A stretch of 64,000 nt of DNA, from the NCBI GenBank assembly GCA_033032175.1, contig CM065304.1, positions 8,928,001 through 8,992,000 of the forward strand. Reading direction: 5' to 3'. Under the pieces are notes generated by a model, which did no database searches, was not told the DNA's origin, and saw only the letters and a program-made list of their open reading frames with translations. The DNA comes from Saturnia japonica (lineage: Eukaryota; Arthropoda; Insecta; Lepidoptera; Saturniidae). Positions 1-14,300 of the stretch are shown in pieces. A program made the translations under genes and the position numbers. Position 1 is the stretch's first letter, and each line of letters begins with the position of its first letter.

Positions 1-290
1 GGGTGATTCTTAGAATATAGACATATGCTCTCGCTGACTTTTTTGTATTTATTTTTAATATCTAACTATAATGTAGTACATTAGTTTGAAATATCTTATT
101 GTTTTAATCAGCGTAAGCCATTTAAACGCCCGAATAAATTCACCATGACCAGCTTTTTATTAATTTGCGCGGAACCCAATCTTTTTTTAAACTGTTATTT
201 TATTATTATAAAGAGATACTTTAATTTTATTAATTAGATATATATGTATTGTCTCTAAGCTGAACTGTATTTAAAAACAAAATATTCATT
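1..290 (+). repeat. Dispersed insect repeat, family A, 5'-truncated by window edge
   Basis: The sequence aligns by eye with 7795-8207 and 20610-21027. Shared blocks are the 'gatt/ccttagaa.atagacatatgctct' block, the 'cagcgtaagccattt' block, the 'ttcaccatgacca' block and the terminal 'tttaattttattaatt.gata' block. Full copies of this family begin with 'actagctgtgcccg'. The family is non-coding here. The class (LINE 3' end or non-autonomous element) cannot be fixed from the window. Confidence 0.6.
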
Positions 291-1197
291 AGCAGAGACA
301 GGCTTCCTTTATTATAGTTTCGTGTACAGTTAATGATGGTGCATTGCTTCATTGTTAAAGAGTCTCACGGTTGCTGTGAGTGAATCATAAGATCTTAGAG
401 TTAAAAACATGTGTTATGTTTAGGGTTGCCATTCGTGCCGATATATCGAGACTTCCGCCATCAATCCGTGCGATCCCGGCATTTCAAAAACTCAAGCTAA
501 ATTAATTACTCGGTCGCACTGGGGTAGTAGAAAAATAGTGTGGAGATTTTGAGCGAATGTTCCTTAACGATAATAGCATTTGGAGTACAAAGTTGACTCA
601 TGAGTGGAAGGCCAAAAATTTTGAAGTAAGATATGCTCAATTTGTGCGAGTATTTATTTGCGATATGTAACCACAACGCCTATGTAGAATTGTTATTTTC
701 ATTAATACCGAACCAGTGGATCGATATAAGAAATCTGTGGAGTCAATATTACAGTGTCAGATAAGTTTCACTACGACTTACAAGGAGTTTTATAAGCGTG
801 TAAAAGGGCAAAAATAATTATTTAATAAAGTGAAATGTTCAGCAAATAAGAACAAGCTACGTCTAACTATGCATACGTTAGAATTTGTCAATAAATAAAT
901 ATTGTTTTTTTTTTTTTAATTATTACTTTGCATCCTGAGGAGAACTTAGATATAATAACAACCCTATAAAGCAACCCTAGTCATGTTGGTTCTATTGTGT
1001 AGTCTATGACAGAAGTTTGCTAACAATTTATTTTACAGTAATCGCTTGATCTTTACATAAAATAATAATAAATGAATAAAGTTGGAAAAACAATTTCAAA
1101 CTAAGGATAGCTTGTATTATGGTAGCTAAACAGTTGTTATATAAACATATATAAAATATAAACTAACAAATATTATGCTCATCACACAAAAGTCAAC
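291..1197. other. AT-rich intergenic stretch, no gene seen
   Basis: No supported coding region. A block near 421-560, starting 'gggttgccattcgtgccg', is more GC-rich than its surroundings. It recalls the ends of DNA transposons, but no partner end or transposase frame could be established. Confidence 0.4.
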
Positions 1198-1278
1198 AAC
1201 AAATATGCGAGATCGAACCCGCAACCTCTCGGTTCAATAGTAAGGATTACTACCAACGCGTCACAAGCCTTAACAAAC
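1198..1278 (-). repeat. tRNA-like / SINE head fragment
   Basis: On the minus strand there is a B-box-like GGTTCGATCTC (complement of 1209-1219). It is preceded by an A-box-like 'gcgttggtagtaatcc' and an arm-like 'accgagaggttgcgg'. The spacing resembles a tRNA-derived Pol III promoter. It does not fold into a complete tRNA by inspection, so a SINE head or tRNA pseudogene is more likely than a working tRNA. Confidence 0.4.
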
Positions 1279-1779
1279 TGCTATTAAACTGACATCTTAT
1301 CTTTAACTCCATTTTACAATTAAACTATTTCAAAAGAGAATTTTGCATAAATACCTCATTATGAAAAATAATTGTTAATAGGTACTTATAGAGTAAATAA
1401 ATAAAAGTGATAATAAAATAAATAAAACTATTTTATTAAAAAAAAAACATTTAAAAAGTATTTCTACCAGAGTTACGAAATATTTCTAATAATACAACAC
1501 CATCATGATTCAGTATAGCTCTTGCATTCAGAAATGAAAATAGAATTCTAAAGTTGCACATTCTAACGTTAATTACTATACACATATACATAAATATATA
1601 ATTGTAATAACCAATAATATTTTTCAATTGAATCATGAGTGTACATAGATTCTTTATTAATGCAACAAAACATGTTTATATAAAATCTACCGTAATATAA
1701 CGGGTTATAATAAAAATTCGATAATCAAATCTGGCTCGTTAGTAAACGCAATTTCAAAACCACATCCTTACGTTTCGTA

Positions 1780-2107
1780 TTATATAAAATATATTTAAAA
1801 AAAACCTAATGTTAATATCTTGCACGCTTATCGTGGGACGACGATGGAGCGGGCGCGCATACTCCAATAGTCCGTGTAGTCCGTCAAACATGTTAGACTG
1901 CAGTCGCCTCGCGACCACAGAGTACATTTGTTTATAGGAGCTCGTGACTACGCTTAACACTGGTAGAAACTTCCAAACGTGAACTGTTTATTTAAAACTT
2001 AATTACCGGCTCGTAATTTGATTTTTATTTTAATTATTTTAAGTGTAAAATGTGATTATTCGGACTGTGATTAAAATAAATAGAGTTGTAAAAATTATCC
2101 AAAAAAA
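1780..2107 (+). promoter_or_regulatory. Probable 5' flank / 5' UTR of the formin gene
   Basis: A GC-richer block at about 1825-1960 stands out from the AT-rich surroundings directly upstream of the first coding exon. An in-frame TAG at 2081-2083 precedes the ATG at 2108, so translation in this frame cannot start further upstream without splicing. No TATA box or start site can be assigned with confidence. Confidence 0.3.
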
Positions 2108-2335
2108 ATGATTGAATTATTGAAAGTGAATGAAAACAATAGAGTGAACGGAACAATGAGAGATATCGGTGGTGATTCCTTTGTTTGCCGAGTGCAATAT
2201 CTGAACGATCTGGACCCGTTTATGGAATATAACATGAGGGAACCTCCAAGACCCCTGTACCACACGTTCAACACAACGATACCGCTATCCTATCAGATAG
2301 CTGCCGTACATCGCTTGTTACAAGCCCCACACAGA
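2108..2335 (+). CDS. Fhos: FHOD exon 1 (start codon, GBD start)
   Basis: Encodes 76 residues, including [14 protein letters not shown] and the stretch ending [10 protein letters not shown], typical of the FHOD N-terminus. It ends in phase 0 at a gtaagt donor (2336). The start is chosen because an in-frame TAG lies 27 nt upstream and the -3 base is A. The first 24 or so residues are not conserved with the family as I know it. Confidence 0.9.
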
Positions 2336-5300
2336 GTAAGTATAGTTTTAATTATATTTTCTCTTAATACAATAATAATAATACATTTTTATTTGACATG
2401 AGACACTGTTTACATTCACAGTCTTAAAATAAAATTTAAAAATCAAAAAGTTTATACAATTTATATCAATAAGCAAGACGTAACAATAAACGTGAAGTCT
2501 GAAACCTGAAAAAGTTACAATGACCTGAACTATAGATCTGCAGACCCTTGTTCTCTTAATTAAATACATATAATTACTTATAAAAAAAATTAATCGCATT
2601 AGTTACCTATAATTAACTTTAGCTGGGTTCCCTGATACAACTAACATTTAATAAGCAAAGAAATAAATAAGTTTGTGTTTTAAATATATTAATATTTAAT
2701 ATTTTTTATAAGACTGAAATATAAATGATCCAATATGAATGATAATAAATTATAATTACGACTTTCAGTTCAATAACGTGTACTAAATGTACCTAATGAA
2801 AACTCGTCACCTTTACATTGAATTTGTTCATTTTACAAATAATATGTTTAAAACCTTTTCTATATCATAAAAAAGTATATAGTAATCATGAAAAAAAAAT
2901 TTACAGTATTTTTTTATTTTAATACATAGGATTAAACATTTTTAAACTTTAGATGAACTTTTTTTTTCTGTATCATCAACATCATTTAATAGTCGACGAT
3001 TATTTTTTATGCAAAAATAAAAATGATTACAAACGTCAAACATCAGCAAAAACGTGGCGTGATTGTTGATAGGTAATTCTTAGAAATGGACCTTGTACAA
3101 AAGAAGATACCTCTTATAGAAAGAACAGAAACTTATTATTGAGTCTATTGAATGAGTCATAACTAACTGATAGAGCCAATGGTTTCTCTGTTATACTTTA
3201 CACCCTAGAGTGAGCCTAAAGGTTCAGTATTCATAGAAGTTGAAAAATACCTTCATGCTTAGGTTCAATTCACGTTAGCAATAATAAAGTTTGCAATTAT
3301 TCTAATCTAACTCTAAATTATTCGAGTAAAGAAATTCGTTACGTCATATATTTGCCATGCTGTGAAGCTGTAGAACTTTCTCCCGGCCAGTGTGTCCTCC
3401 TACAACATGGAGTACTTTAAACGTAATGTGACATTTGAGCAGGCCAGTATGACAGCGACGACGGGGGATGAATTGAAGATTCCTCGGTGGTCGCCCTGAC
3501 TCTAATAAAAAGTTGGTCGGTAGGGAGAACGTCATATATTTTACTTTTCTGCTATAAGTGCCTCCTAAAAGAGCGATTTACCGCCTCTCGTAAAGTGCTC
3601 TACACACCGAACTCACCGACCCGTCAACATAGGTCGACGACATTATGTTAACGAATCATGTCTACGACATTTGTCGACGGGTTCGGTGTATAGAGCGCTT
3701 AACTTGTCACCCTGAGACTTGGCCCTCGCGGCAAATTTGACCCTAGTGTAAATACCCCCTGTAATTAGTATTTATTTTAAAGTAATACTAATCGGAAATA
3801 AAAAGCTCACTTAAATAGCATAGAATTATTACTCTAGAATATAGACTCTTGACCAATGTAATGTAATGTAATGTAATGATAGATATCAAGGGCGTGAGTT
3901 TTATATATAAATATATTTTAGATTTTGAAACAGTTTTCTTTGTTATAATATTACTTGATTTTTTAAATTCTTCATATTGTTATTTTAAAAGGAATAATTA
4001 TTAATATTATTGGATATTAAGCATTTCAATTTTATGAAATATTCACTTGTGTATTACGTCTCGAAGATATCGATTTATCTTCTAACATACACCTACACTA
4101 TGATACATTGCTATTATAATGCAATACCTATGCCCCACGGTATCACCAGAGCTCAATTTATTACAACAATACTCTTCCGCGCCACCGCGTTGCCGACTTT
4201 TTTTTCTGACTACACTATTAGCCGTAAGGGCCATAAAGCCTCAGAAGGCTTTGACAGTTTTAACGGGCTTAGGGGCGAGTGCTGAAGGCACTCAGCCAAG
4301 AAAGCTTGGCAACTAGAGCTCAAGGGTACCAAAGTGGCCGAACTTCGGCTTGGACTGTTGCCTTAGATGCAATTAAGTCGCGATCTGACCAATTCGCTTT
4401 CCGTAGAAAAATCGATCAAAATATATATGTTTCCTTCTGGGAGGAAGGAACATGCGTATATGCATTTAGTTTAGTAATCTTGCAATTTGGTTCAAGTCTA
4501 ACAAGCCAAAAAAGTAAAAAGGTCCGTTATAGAATAACCTATGTACCTAATATGTGGTGTGTGCATGTGTGAAGTGCAGTGTTTTAATATGTGTATGTCG
4601 ATAGCTAGTGAAGGCAGTGTCCTAGGATGTAGTCCCAGTAACGGGTCTAGTTTTGAGTTGTCGCAGGAGGACCGCCGCCAACGCACCCATGTAGCCAGCC
4701 TATCGTTGTTCTCACTTTCAATAGTTGCCTACAGCTTCCTCAATTGAATGACGTTCATGGTTACTGTTACACTCCTTAGAAACGTAGCATAAATTTATTT
4801 AGTTTATAACTGTCCTCAATAACCAGGCTATAAAATGCAAAATTAATTTTTCAAATCTGATTGTTTGTTCCAAAGGTTCGCGCGTTTCAAAAATAAACAA
4901 ACATTGTCTTTGGCTTACTAATATAAATATATATAATTGATAAGAGCGTAAGTATATGCTAAAAATATTGTATATAAATGAAATACTATAAATATACTAA
5001 AAATCCGCTTGTGAAGTTTTAGATATAATATTTAGATAAAGTTTTATTGCATACATAAAAATCTCGCCGACTCACGACTTTATAGTGTTATAATGTTACA
5101 TTATTTTGGTGCTGTGTAATTTTCACTTATGTCTAAATTTATTTATATACACTTTCACACGTAATAGTTACAATACTTAATGCTGAGAATCATAAGTTTA
5201 AATGTAATAAATAATTATTTTTTGAAACGGGAATAAATTACTCTTACACAAAAAAAAATTAAACAGAAATGTCCATAACATAAATAACTATCTTGTATAT

Positions 5301-8300
5301 TTAAAAAAAAGTTTTATTCTTATAAAAGTTAATTCTAAAAGATGAAATAAAGAGACAGTTTACGATAGGATAAATTAAATATTAAAGTAAAAAAATCTTT
5401 TTTCAAATAATAATAATTATGTACTTATTAATATTTTTTTAAAATAAATTACCTACTTTATGGAGACTACAAACATTTCAGAAGTTTTGAATAACTAAAC
5501 ACTGAAATGTTTTTGGCCTTCTTGGTTTTATGTAATCGTAATTTTATATTATACTAATAACCATGAAATGTTAAAAATATCTGATGTATAGCTGAAAAGT
5601 GTAAACCAATCTGAAATAAACAATCATGGTGACTCGCTTAGGTGCGTTACGGTTCACAATCAATGTATATCGTATTAACAAATATTTTATGGTTCTAACA
5701 ATCATAAGTTTATAAAGATATATTATATTATGCAGATCATCAACTCTCGACCTTCACTGTAGTTCATTGATTATGTTGTATTATAATGTTATAACAATCA
5801 AGCATATTGTTATTTTTTCATGAAGTTCAATAAGTATTCCAAATTTCACCATAAACAATTAGATAGAAGTAGATTGTTAAAAATTTACTTACAAGACTTG
5901 ACCCACACCTACGAGTACTAACATTAGGTATTAAATAAATACTTGTAAAAAAACAGAGAAATCAAAAATAGCCTAAGCAAATATGTCATGTTTTGTTACA
6001 CATTAAATTTTCATCATTACAACCGAAAGATGTTTACTGCTAGTCACCTTCAAACATCACCACAACAACCAGTCCTGTGCTGGCCGCATCCAGCGGTTTG
6101 AGTCCGACTGCAGGATCAGATTTCGTAACCTATCTTATTGTAGCGGGAGTCAGAAAAGATGGTATCTCTCCTAAAGTGTTCACCGCTGTACTAGAAAATG
6201 TTTTCAAGGCTATGGACTGGGAAGGACTTGGAATTAATATAAACGGTGAGTACATCACCCACCTTCGGTTTGTCGATAATATAGTAGCCTTGGCTGAAAC
6301 CATGGAGGATCTCTGTGTAATAAATACTCAATGACTACAGTAATGCCTCTGAACGAGTTGCTCTTAGAATGAACATGGAAAAGACGAAGATCAGGGCCCT
6401 CTTTACTCGGGGATTCAAGGAGTGTATGGAAACCGGGCGAAGAGTCCTAGGGGGTGCAAGTTGGCCGCCATAAGTCTTGATAGGTATCTACTAGCCTACC
6501 ACAATAACACTGAGTAACACTGTAGTCCACGAAAGCAGAGCTGCGAGCACAGCATATTTAAGGTCAAGCATGGGTCCAAGACTCAGTATTGAATGAAAAG
6601 ATAATGATAATATGACATTATTCAAAAATCGTCCAACTCAAAAATTGTGCTAGATGTACGATTATCAGTATTTTAGGAAAATAATGTAATGAATCCGAAT
6701 CCAGAATGATAACTTTTGCAACCCGTCGCCGAATATGCTTAAGAGGGTCCTAAGAAGACCATGTCGAACGTATATTTAATATTAGAATAAATTAAAAATT
6801 TAATAGCCACCAGGCCGTTTTTTAGTTGTTTTAAAAATGTATTTATAATGCCAGTAAAACCATTACTAATAGTTCCCAAAGTTACTCATCTCGGTATTTG
6901 GCTAAAATTATACGTGTTCTAAATATTTCTAGTTGCACTTACTCAGGTGAGGATTATGACATAATGTAAACTTCAACAGAAAAGTAGATCACTGTCCTTT
7001 CACTCGAAAGTGTTTTGTGAATTTCTTAGAATATTTATAAGGATAATATAAATTGTCGTAATCGTGTTGAACAACTTTTGAATCGAAAAAAAAAATTGAA
7101 TTACTTGATAAACATGTCATAGGAAATTAAATATTCATATTAAACAATAATAAAGAGACGTGAATATTGAAAAATATAATCGTTTATTGAGTTTTTGAAC
7201 GCAATTCGTTAAAACCTACATTGTTGTTGTTTGAACGAGCCAAAGATTTATAGGATATTTAAATTAACATTACGCTACGACCCTAAGGAGAAAGGCTGTA
7301 ACCATAAACGTCAAGCAATCTGGCAATCTGTATGCAAGTGCGAGAAGTGAGAACAACGACAGGCTACACGGGTGCATTGACGGCGCGGCGCAGCTTCGCA
7401 GCGCAGTGGAGAGCTGGTAGAATAAAAACACACGTGAAACCGTGGGTCACAAATACTTTATAAATAGAATAAAAAAGTAATGCAACCGAGGTATTCAACA
7501 GACAAGATTTTTTTATTGTTGCAACAATAGCTGATCTGACGATAAGAGTGAATTGTTAATATAGTTGAAAAAGATATGCGAATCAAAGTAATTTTGATAG
7601 CATAGAATTAACATATTTTAAATAAAAACATTTTATTATTTCTTTTCCAGAAAAATTCACCATTTACTTTAGAATTAACGTATTTTTAGAATTATATTAT
7701 TTACTAGCTGTGCCCGTGACGTCGTTCGCGTGGACTATAATGCCGTCAATCGGACAAACGCGCGAATCGTGCTACTCACGCTCCCGGTTTGTGATCCTTA
7801 GAAGATAGACATATGCTCTCCCTAACTTTTTGTCGGTCTCTTTAATATCTACAATTGTGTACTGCATTAATTTGCTATATCTGTTATGGTTTACTCAGCG
7901 TAAGCCATTTATAGCACCCGAATTGATTCACCATGACCAGTTTTTTTTTTATTCACACGGAAAACTAATTTATTTTCTAAAATAAAAGTAGCCTAAGCTA
8001 TTCTTTATAATATCAGTTATCTGCAGGTGAAAGTCCCATCAAAATCAGTCCAATCATTTCGGAGATTACCCGGAACAAACACAGACAAAAAATTTAAAAA
8101 TTGGTATTTTGCTATAAGTATCGTTTAGTTTCATATGTATTTAGTAAAAAGCTGTTATTTTATCATTACAAACAGACACTTCAATTTTATTTATTGTATA
8201 GATAAATTATTTAATATTCAGTTTTATCTTTTCAAATTGTCGGATATTTCAATACTAAGTATTTGATCGTGGAGCTACTAATTATTGTTATTTGTTTACC

Positions 8301-11300
8301 CTTGTCATCACTCTTTTTAACCATAGCAATACTTGACTTGATATCATACATCATTGGTTTTTGGTGTTATATTCAGGGTACTCTGAGATATGTGTATATA
8401 AATAGTGGATAGAAACTATTATTGACAAAACTTGATAATAGATGGTAGTTGATGGTTATGTATCAGTAGATAAGTACTTATGTACATATTGTAGAAATAC
8501 TAGTTATTGTTATGGAAATAGGTAAAACTGATAAAAGATTGAATTTTTATCCACAATGGAATAAATGGAGATCACAGATTATAACCAAATATATATTAGT
8601 AATTAATAAAAAAATAATTTAAAGATATTTTTGCCTCCCTTCTGCTAGTTTTTTTTAATATAAGTTTAAAAAATATTTATTGTTGAAGTCAATTATATTG
8701 TTGAATATCTTCGAGTTAATATAACTATATACATTATATAATATTATTACAATAGGTGGTACAATCAGTCATTACGAAGCCCAAGCTACTGAATTATATA
8801 TAAATTGCACATTACCATGAATAGTTTATTCGTTTATTTCTCTCGTCATTGACATATATTATCTAACGCTTTTGTCGCGGCTTCTCTTGTATCATAGTTG
8901 AGTTATGTCCCATCTTATTTTCTTTCTAACCGAATTGCTAAATACCAATTTTCATTTATCAATCTTCAAAAATAATGGAGTTTCATACAAACTTTTAACA
9001 ATTTATCACCACCTTAGGGGTTGAATTTCCAAAAATCCTGCCGTCGTGCTCACCTACAGTGTAAAAGGAACCCGCAAGCTAATTTTCACGATCCCAGCTG
9101 CACTAGTTTGAGCCGTGCGTTGATATGTCAGTATTTATTCCTTTGTATAAATAGATTAACAGATATATAGATAAATAAATAAATAGATAAATCCGTAGTT
9201 TTGAATTTTTTTGTAAATTTCTTGATAACCATTTTATTATAAAGGTATTATAAAAGGTAGGCCATTTTCTGTCTGTCTATTTGTTTAATATCTCCCTCCG
9301 GATTTAACTCAACAACGAAGAACCATTTGAATAAAGATTTTTATGAAATCTTATAAATACTGGAAGTCTATGTATTTTCTCATACGCTATATGAATTGTG
9401 AATAATATTATCATTATATTAATACTAGAAGCAAAAATTTTGTACTCCTTTTTAAGCGTATTGCGTGCACGGAAGATTTTGATTTGGTACGGTTAAAGTT
9501 TATATGGAGAAGGTGTGCAGAAAGCTAAAATTCATCTATAATATCTATTACTAATATATTAAATTAAATAAATTAACACTGCGAATCCTAACCAGACCAG
9601 TGCCATTAAACTTAGACCCCTCAAAACTTTGACATTGTCACTCAATGAAAAGTGACAGTAAGTGATGTAATATATTCATTGTTTAAGTTAATACTCCAAA
9701 TGTCAAACAGAAAATAGTCTATAATTAAAAAATCGCTGGTTGAACTTCGATCATTGGGTGACCGCTAGTTAAAAATAAAATTACCATTAGTTACTTTACC
9801 TATAATTACGAATATTATATGCTGACTCATTATGGGATTACGTTGAATTACAACTTTAATAGACAATAGATTTTTTTAAGTGTATGGAACCTTTAAACTG
9901 TAAGTTTGTTCCACATCTAAATATATCTTCATAACAATGACATCACTTACACTTCGCGAGCTATGATTGTGACTAGGGTGATAACTTCATAAGTGTTAAC
10001 ATCTTACATAAATATTGATTTAAAACTTGATCATCTGTGTTTACTATAATTATGACATGATACGTAATATTATGTCATGATATTTATTTTAAATATTGAT
10101 GAAATTAGTATCGTTTATCTAATAAACAAGAACAGAGAACCGTTAAACCAAACAAATTCTAGAATAAAAATTTCGTTTAGACACAGTCTTTTTTTATATA
10201 ACTAAAGTAGCATACAAGCGTTCGGCCCGCCTTATGGTAAGTGGCTACCATAGCCTATATACACTAATAACACCAGATGTATCCCATTAGTGCGTTACCG
10301 ATCTTGAACTCTCTGTCCCCAAGAAGCTCTGGAAACCCTACTCATCACAGGAGCATAACACAAAGTGATTTGTGTGCCATCTCCTGTACTTCCAGTACCT
10401 CTAATACTTCCAGTATTTCACTAGTTGGATTGAACCAAGTAGAGAGAAATGTCGAAAAAAAATTTGTGTGCTACCTGTCTTGTGTAATAGTGAGAAATAT
10501 CCCTCTGCAAAGCAAGACAGTGCGACGGTGAGCAATGTGATTAAAATTTATTGAACACAGAGAATCGTAGATCATGTCCAATGGAAATCCTTTGGGCAGG
10601 TCTGTGTTCAGGAATGCACAAATACAAACTGATGATGATGATTTTGTTTATAATAAAGGAAAGCTATTTTAACATTGGATATTAAATCAACTTAGTATTG
10701 AATGTAACGAAAATTTTAATAGCATAGTAGCTACCAGAATCGCATCGCCTCGTGTGGTTGACATTACTTGGTATGGAGTTCCATATACTTGTCAATTCCT
10801 TAATGTTACCGTAACCTCTCGCACGCAAGCTGTCCATATGCGGACGGCGAGTGTATCTCGAGTTGTCAACGCAAGGACAATGTATCGATGGCGCGGCGCG
10901 ACACCACGTACACCCCGATGAAAATGGCTCACTAACTACACGTCAATTCGTTGACACGCGATATTGACTAGTTGGCTACGCGGCGTTCACCTGTCGACAA
11001 CCAGTGGACGTGGAGCCAGGAGGCGGTGCTAGTCGGATGCCATGTTGATAAGTGAATGACGATCTTTAGCATGTTTAGATACCACGTCCAAAAAAAGGTT
11101 TTTAATGATTTTTTTTTTAGTATCGTTTTCTCTCACTAAAACATGTTGAACGTGTAAAAGATGGCCGTGATATATTTTTTTATCGTAAGTATGACAAATT
11201 AATGGCACTGTACCTGATGGGTAAGCACAGTGCAATAAAAAAAACAACACGACCACCAAACGATCTAAAATGTATGGCCTCTTCGCCAGCCGTCGTTATC

Positions 11301-14300
11301 TTGCTGACCGGCCCAAATATTTTTCTCGTTATATTTGAAGGGCTATGTTGTAGGATAGGAGGGATCATTCTAGCCGAAAGACGGTTACACAGCTACACAA
11401 TATGGCAAAGATATAAAGTGAACTAAACCGAGATAAATGTTACCGTAATACTGTGGCTCCTAAACCCATACATGAGTCAAATAAGTGCTCATTATGATGA
11501 GTCGTATGATGGTTTAAAAATATTTATAAATGAATATAATTATATATAAGAGTAATATTCACAGTAAATTCAAAGTCTGCTAAACGCCTTGAGATTTACT
11601 ACAATATGCCTTGAAGGACCATTTATGGTTTCGATAGGTGATGATTCCTTATGTAATAACTTGATAAGTTCAGAAGATCGAAGGGAGAAACCCGAAGGTT
11701 TTCGGAAAACATCAACTGATCTTTTATATACTTCATTGAATACAATCTCACTTTGTCTTATGACAGGTGTTTCGCCTAGTGGTGGTTGCCATCCAGTTCA
11801 GTTTAATAAAGTTAACTTATTTTTATTTCGAGTTTCCAAATTTAACCGATACATGCAAACGGTCCTTTAAAATAAACTATTAAAAATACCTGTTAAATAA
11901 TAATTATATTATTCTAAAAATTCATAATTTATTAACTGTAGACAAAATCGCATTGAATTAATAATCATTTGAACAATGTTAAAGATAAGTAATTATTATC
12001 ATTACATATAATCATAATTTGCCTAGTTTTCAGTTTGTTGTTACCTCGCGCCGTTCGTATCTACGTCACTTTGATTATCTTTCCGTGTTCATTTGAAATG
12101 TTAATCACAGCGGACGTCGTTTCCAATCTTACTACCTCTCCACAATAAATAGGCATCTGACTGACGGGGAAATAAAAGGTAATACGCAATTACCTGTATA
12201 TTTTAAATCAAAGGAAAACAGGTATCTCAAGAAATTGACTCAGTAGTGACTAGGCAAAACTGAAGATGAATGAACAGAGCCGGTCTTAAAGGGGATGTGA
12301 CGGGCACCAAAGCCGAAGAAGCCGATTTTCTTTAAATATTGGTCAGTTTTTGTGATATACACCACGAAAATATTAAGAGCATTTTTTTATTCAATGTATG
12401 ATGCTGTGAATACTCATCACCTGACACGATATTACGAATCCTAGTAGAACTTTAATTTATTATTATTCAGTTATAAGTGTTATAACATAGTTTCTATAAA
12501 CGTTGATATAAATAAATCAGTATAATAGACTGACCTACTGTTTCCTTTTAATCATACAATTCCACTAAGGGCGGAGACATATGAGACTAGTTCTAATTCT
12601 GTTCTATTTTCCAGCAGGTACGAAATACGTAACGTTGACCTGGCAAGCTGCCAAACCAACACGTGTCAGTTAAAACGTGTAAACGTACATCTAAGAACAT
12701 TACGAATTAATACTGCTTCATAGAGCAGTTTATATTTATTCGTATGTCAAAGAATTTATTACTATAAATTGTACAATATGCAACGCTTATTACCTCCACT
12801 GTACCTACACTTAATTTATGTTGACTCTTCTTTTTAGGGCCAGACTATCCATAACAAAAAGTTTAGTTAAGGATGAATTTCATTTGGAGTTACTTTTCTT
12901 GCAAATGGTTATGGAAGCGACGATAATTTTCTATGATTTCTGACGTTTTTAGTAGTATCTACCCATAGAGTCCCAGAGAGTAGGTCCAATAGAGTTTATT
13001 TATCCATGTAAGAATCAAGATTGATTGGCATGAATAAAGTTTTTGTGTAAATTGACTATTTTCTTATTGACTGTGCTCTTGAAAAAAACAGTAAATGCCG
13101 GTCAAAATGTCTCAAATAGTTTAGGACATTCTCTACAGAAAGCTATCATGTAGCTAGAATGGTTAAGCTACCTACCTTTACTGTCCCATCTCAAAAATCC
13201 AATCTGTATTATATCAGATAACATTTTGTATTAAACATTGTATGTGCCCGGGATTCCCATAGAAGATACCAACATTAAGGCTTAGGTATTTAGTGGCACG
13301 GATAAATGCCTTTAGCGTTCGCCCCCAAGCCCGGTGAAACTATTAGAGACTTCTGAGGCCACAGGGAGGACCTAGTGAAATCAGTTTAAAAAAAATTAGT
13401 TATTGGCATCAAAGATTTGAGTTTCTCAAATCTGTGATTGGCGTGAAGTAAAATTAATGAACATATTAAATAAAATTATTTATTTAAAAACAACATGATA
13501 AATATAAAGCGTAGTAAAGGGAGATCTCAACACACTTTAACAAATTTTACAAAGACACCCAAATAAAATATAACACCTTACGTAAATAATAGACTCTCCC
13601 AAAAAACTGAAACCAACCCATGTAACCGATATTTCATATTACTTGAATTATTTATTGATTGTTTTCTAACATCTATAGAGTTATTGTATTTAATTAATAT
13701 TTCTTCAGTGAGACTACTTTGGCAAAAAAATTATACGTACATATAGACGGCGCTAGTAACGGTTTTTAAAAGTAAATGCTATTTTATTTATTTTACGATC
13801 CACAGCAAATAGTTGCATAACTTCTTTTAAGAAATACGTCCCTAAATTGCAAATCTTTACATACTTAGCTACCATAACATGCTGTTTAGTATATAATAAA
13901 TGCATTACCAACACGGATTATTTTAACTTTATCAGGCATTTTTATACAAATTTTATTATCTATTAAAAATATTTATAGGACTATGAACAGGCCTATAAGA
14001 AATTCTATTGATATAATATTAGATTTACGAACCGAATACTTCATTTTGTTATTGCTATTTATTGTGCATTCATTTATTACTCATACAATTCATATAACCT
14101 ATCAATTGTGGAATGACATATAATTACCGTGTATAAAATGGCATCACAATCGGTTGAGAATAAACAAAAAAAACTTTTTTCCCATTTTTACGATTTCTAA
14201 AAGTTGTACATATTGAAAATCTCTTATAGCCTATCATTTGACCAATGGCATAAGTGTCCCGTGTACAAAAATAGCCGTTTTTGAGATAAATCCAGGCATA

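Noticed and set aside
1198..1278. Functional tRNA gene
   Set aside because: B-box-like and A-box-like text is present, but no acceptor stem or complete cloverleaf could be paired.
1754..1960. Minus-strand 68-codon frame upstream of the formin
   Set aside because: No homology by eye. It lies in the GC-richer probable promoter/5' UTR block.
11029..11870. Cluster of 60-90-codon frames at 11.0-11.9 kb as possible genes
   Set aside because: No motif, no splice support and no similarity to known families by eye. AT-rich intron sequence is enough to explain them.
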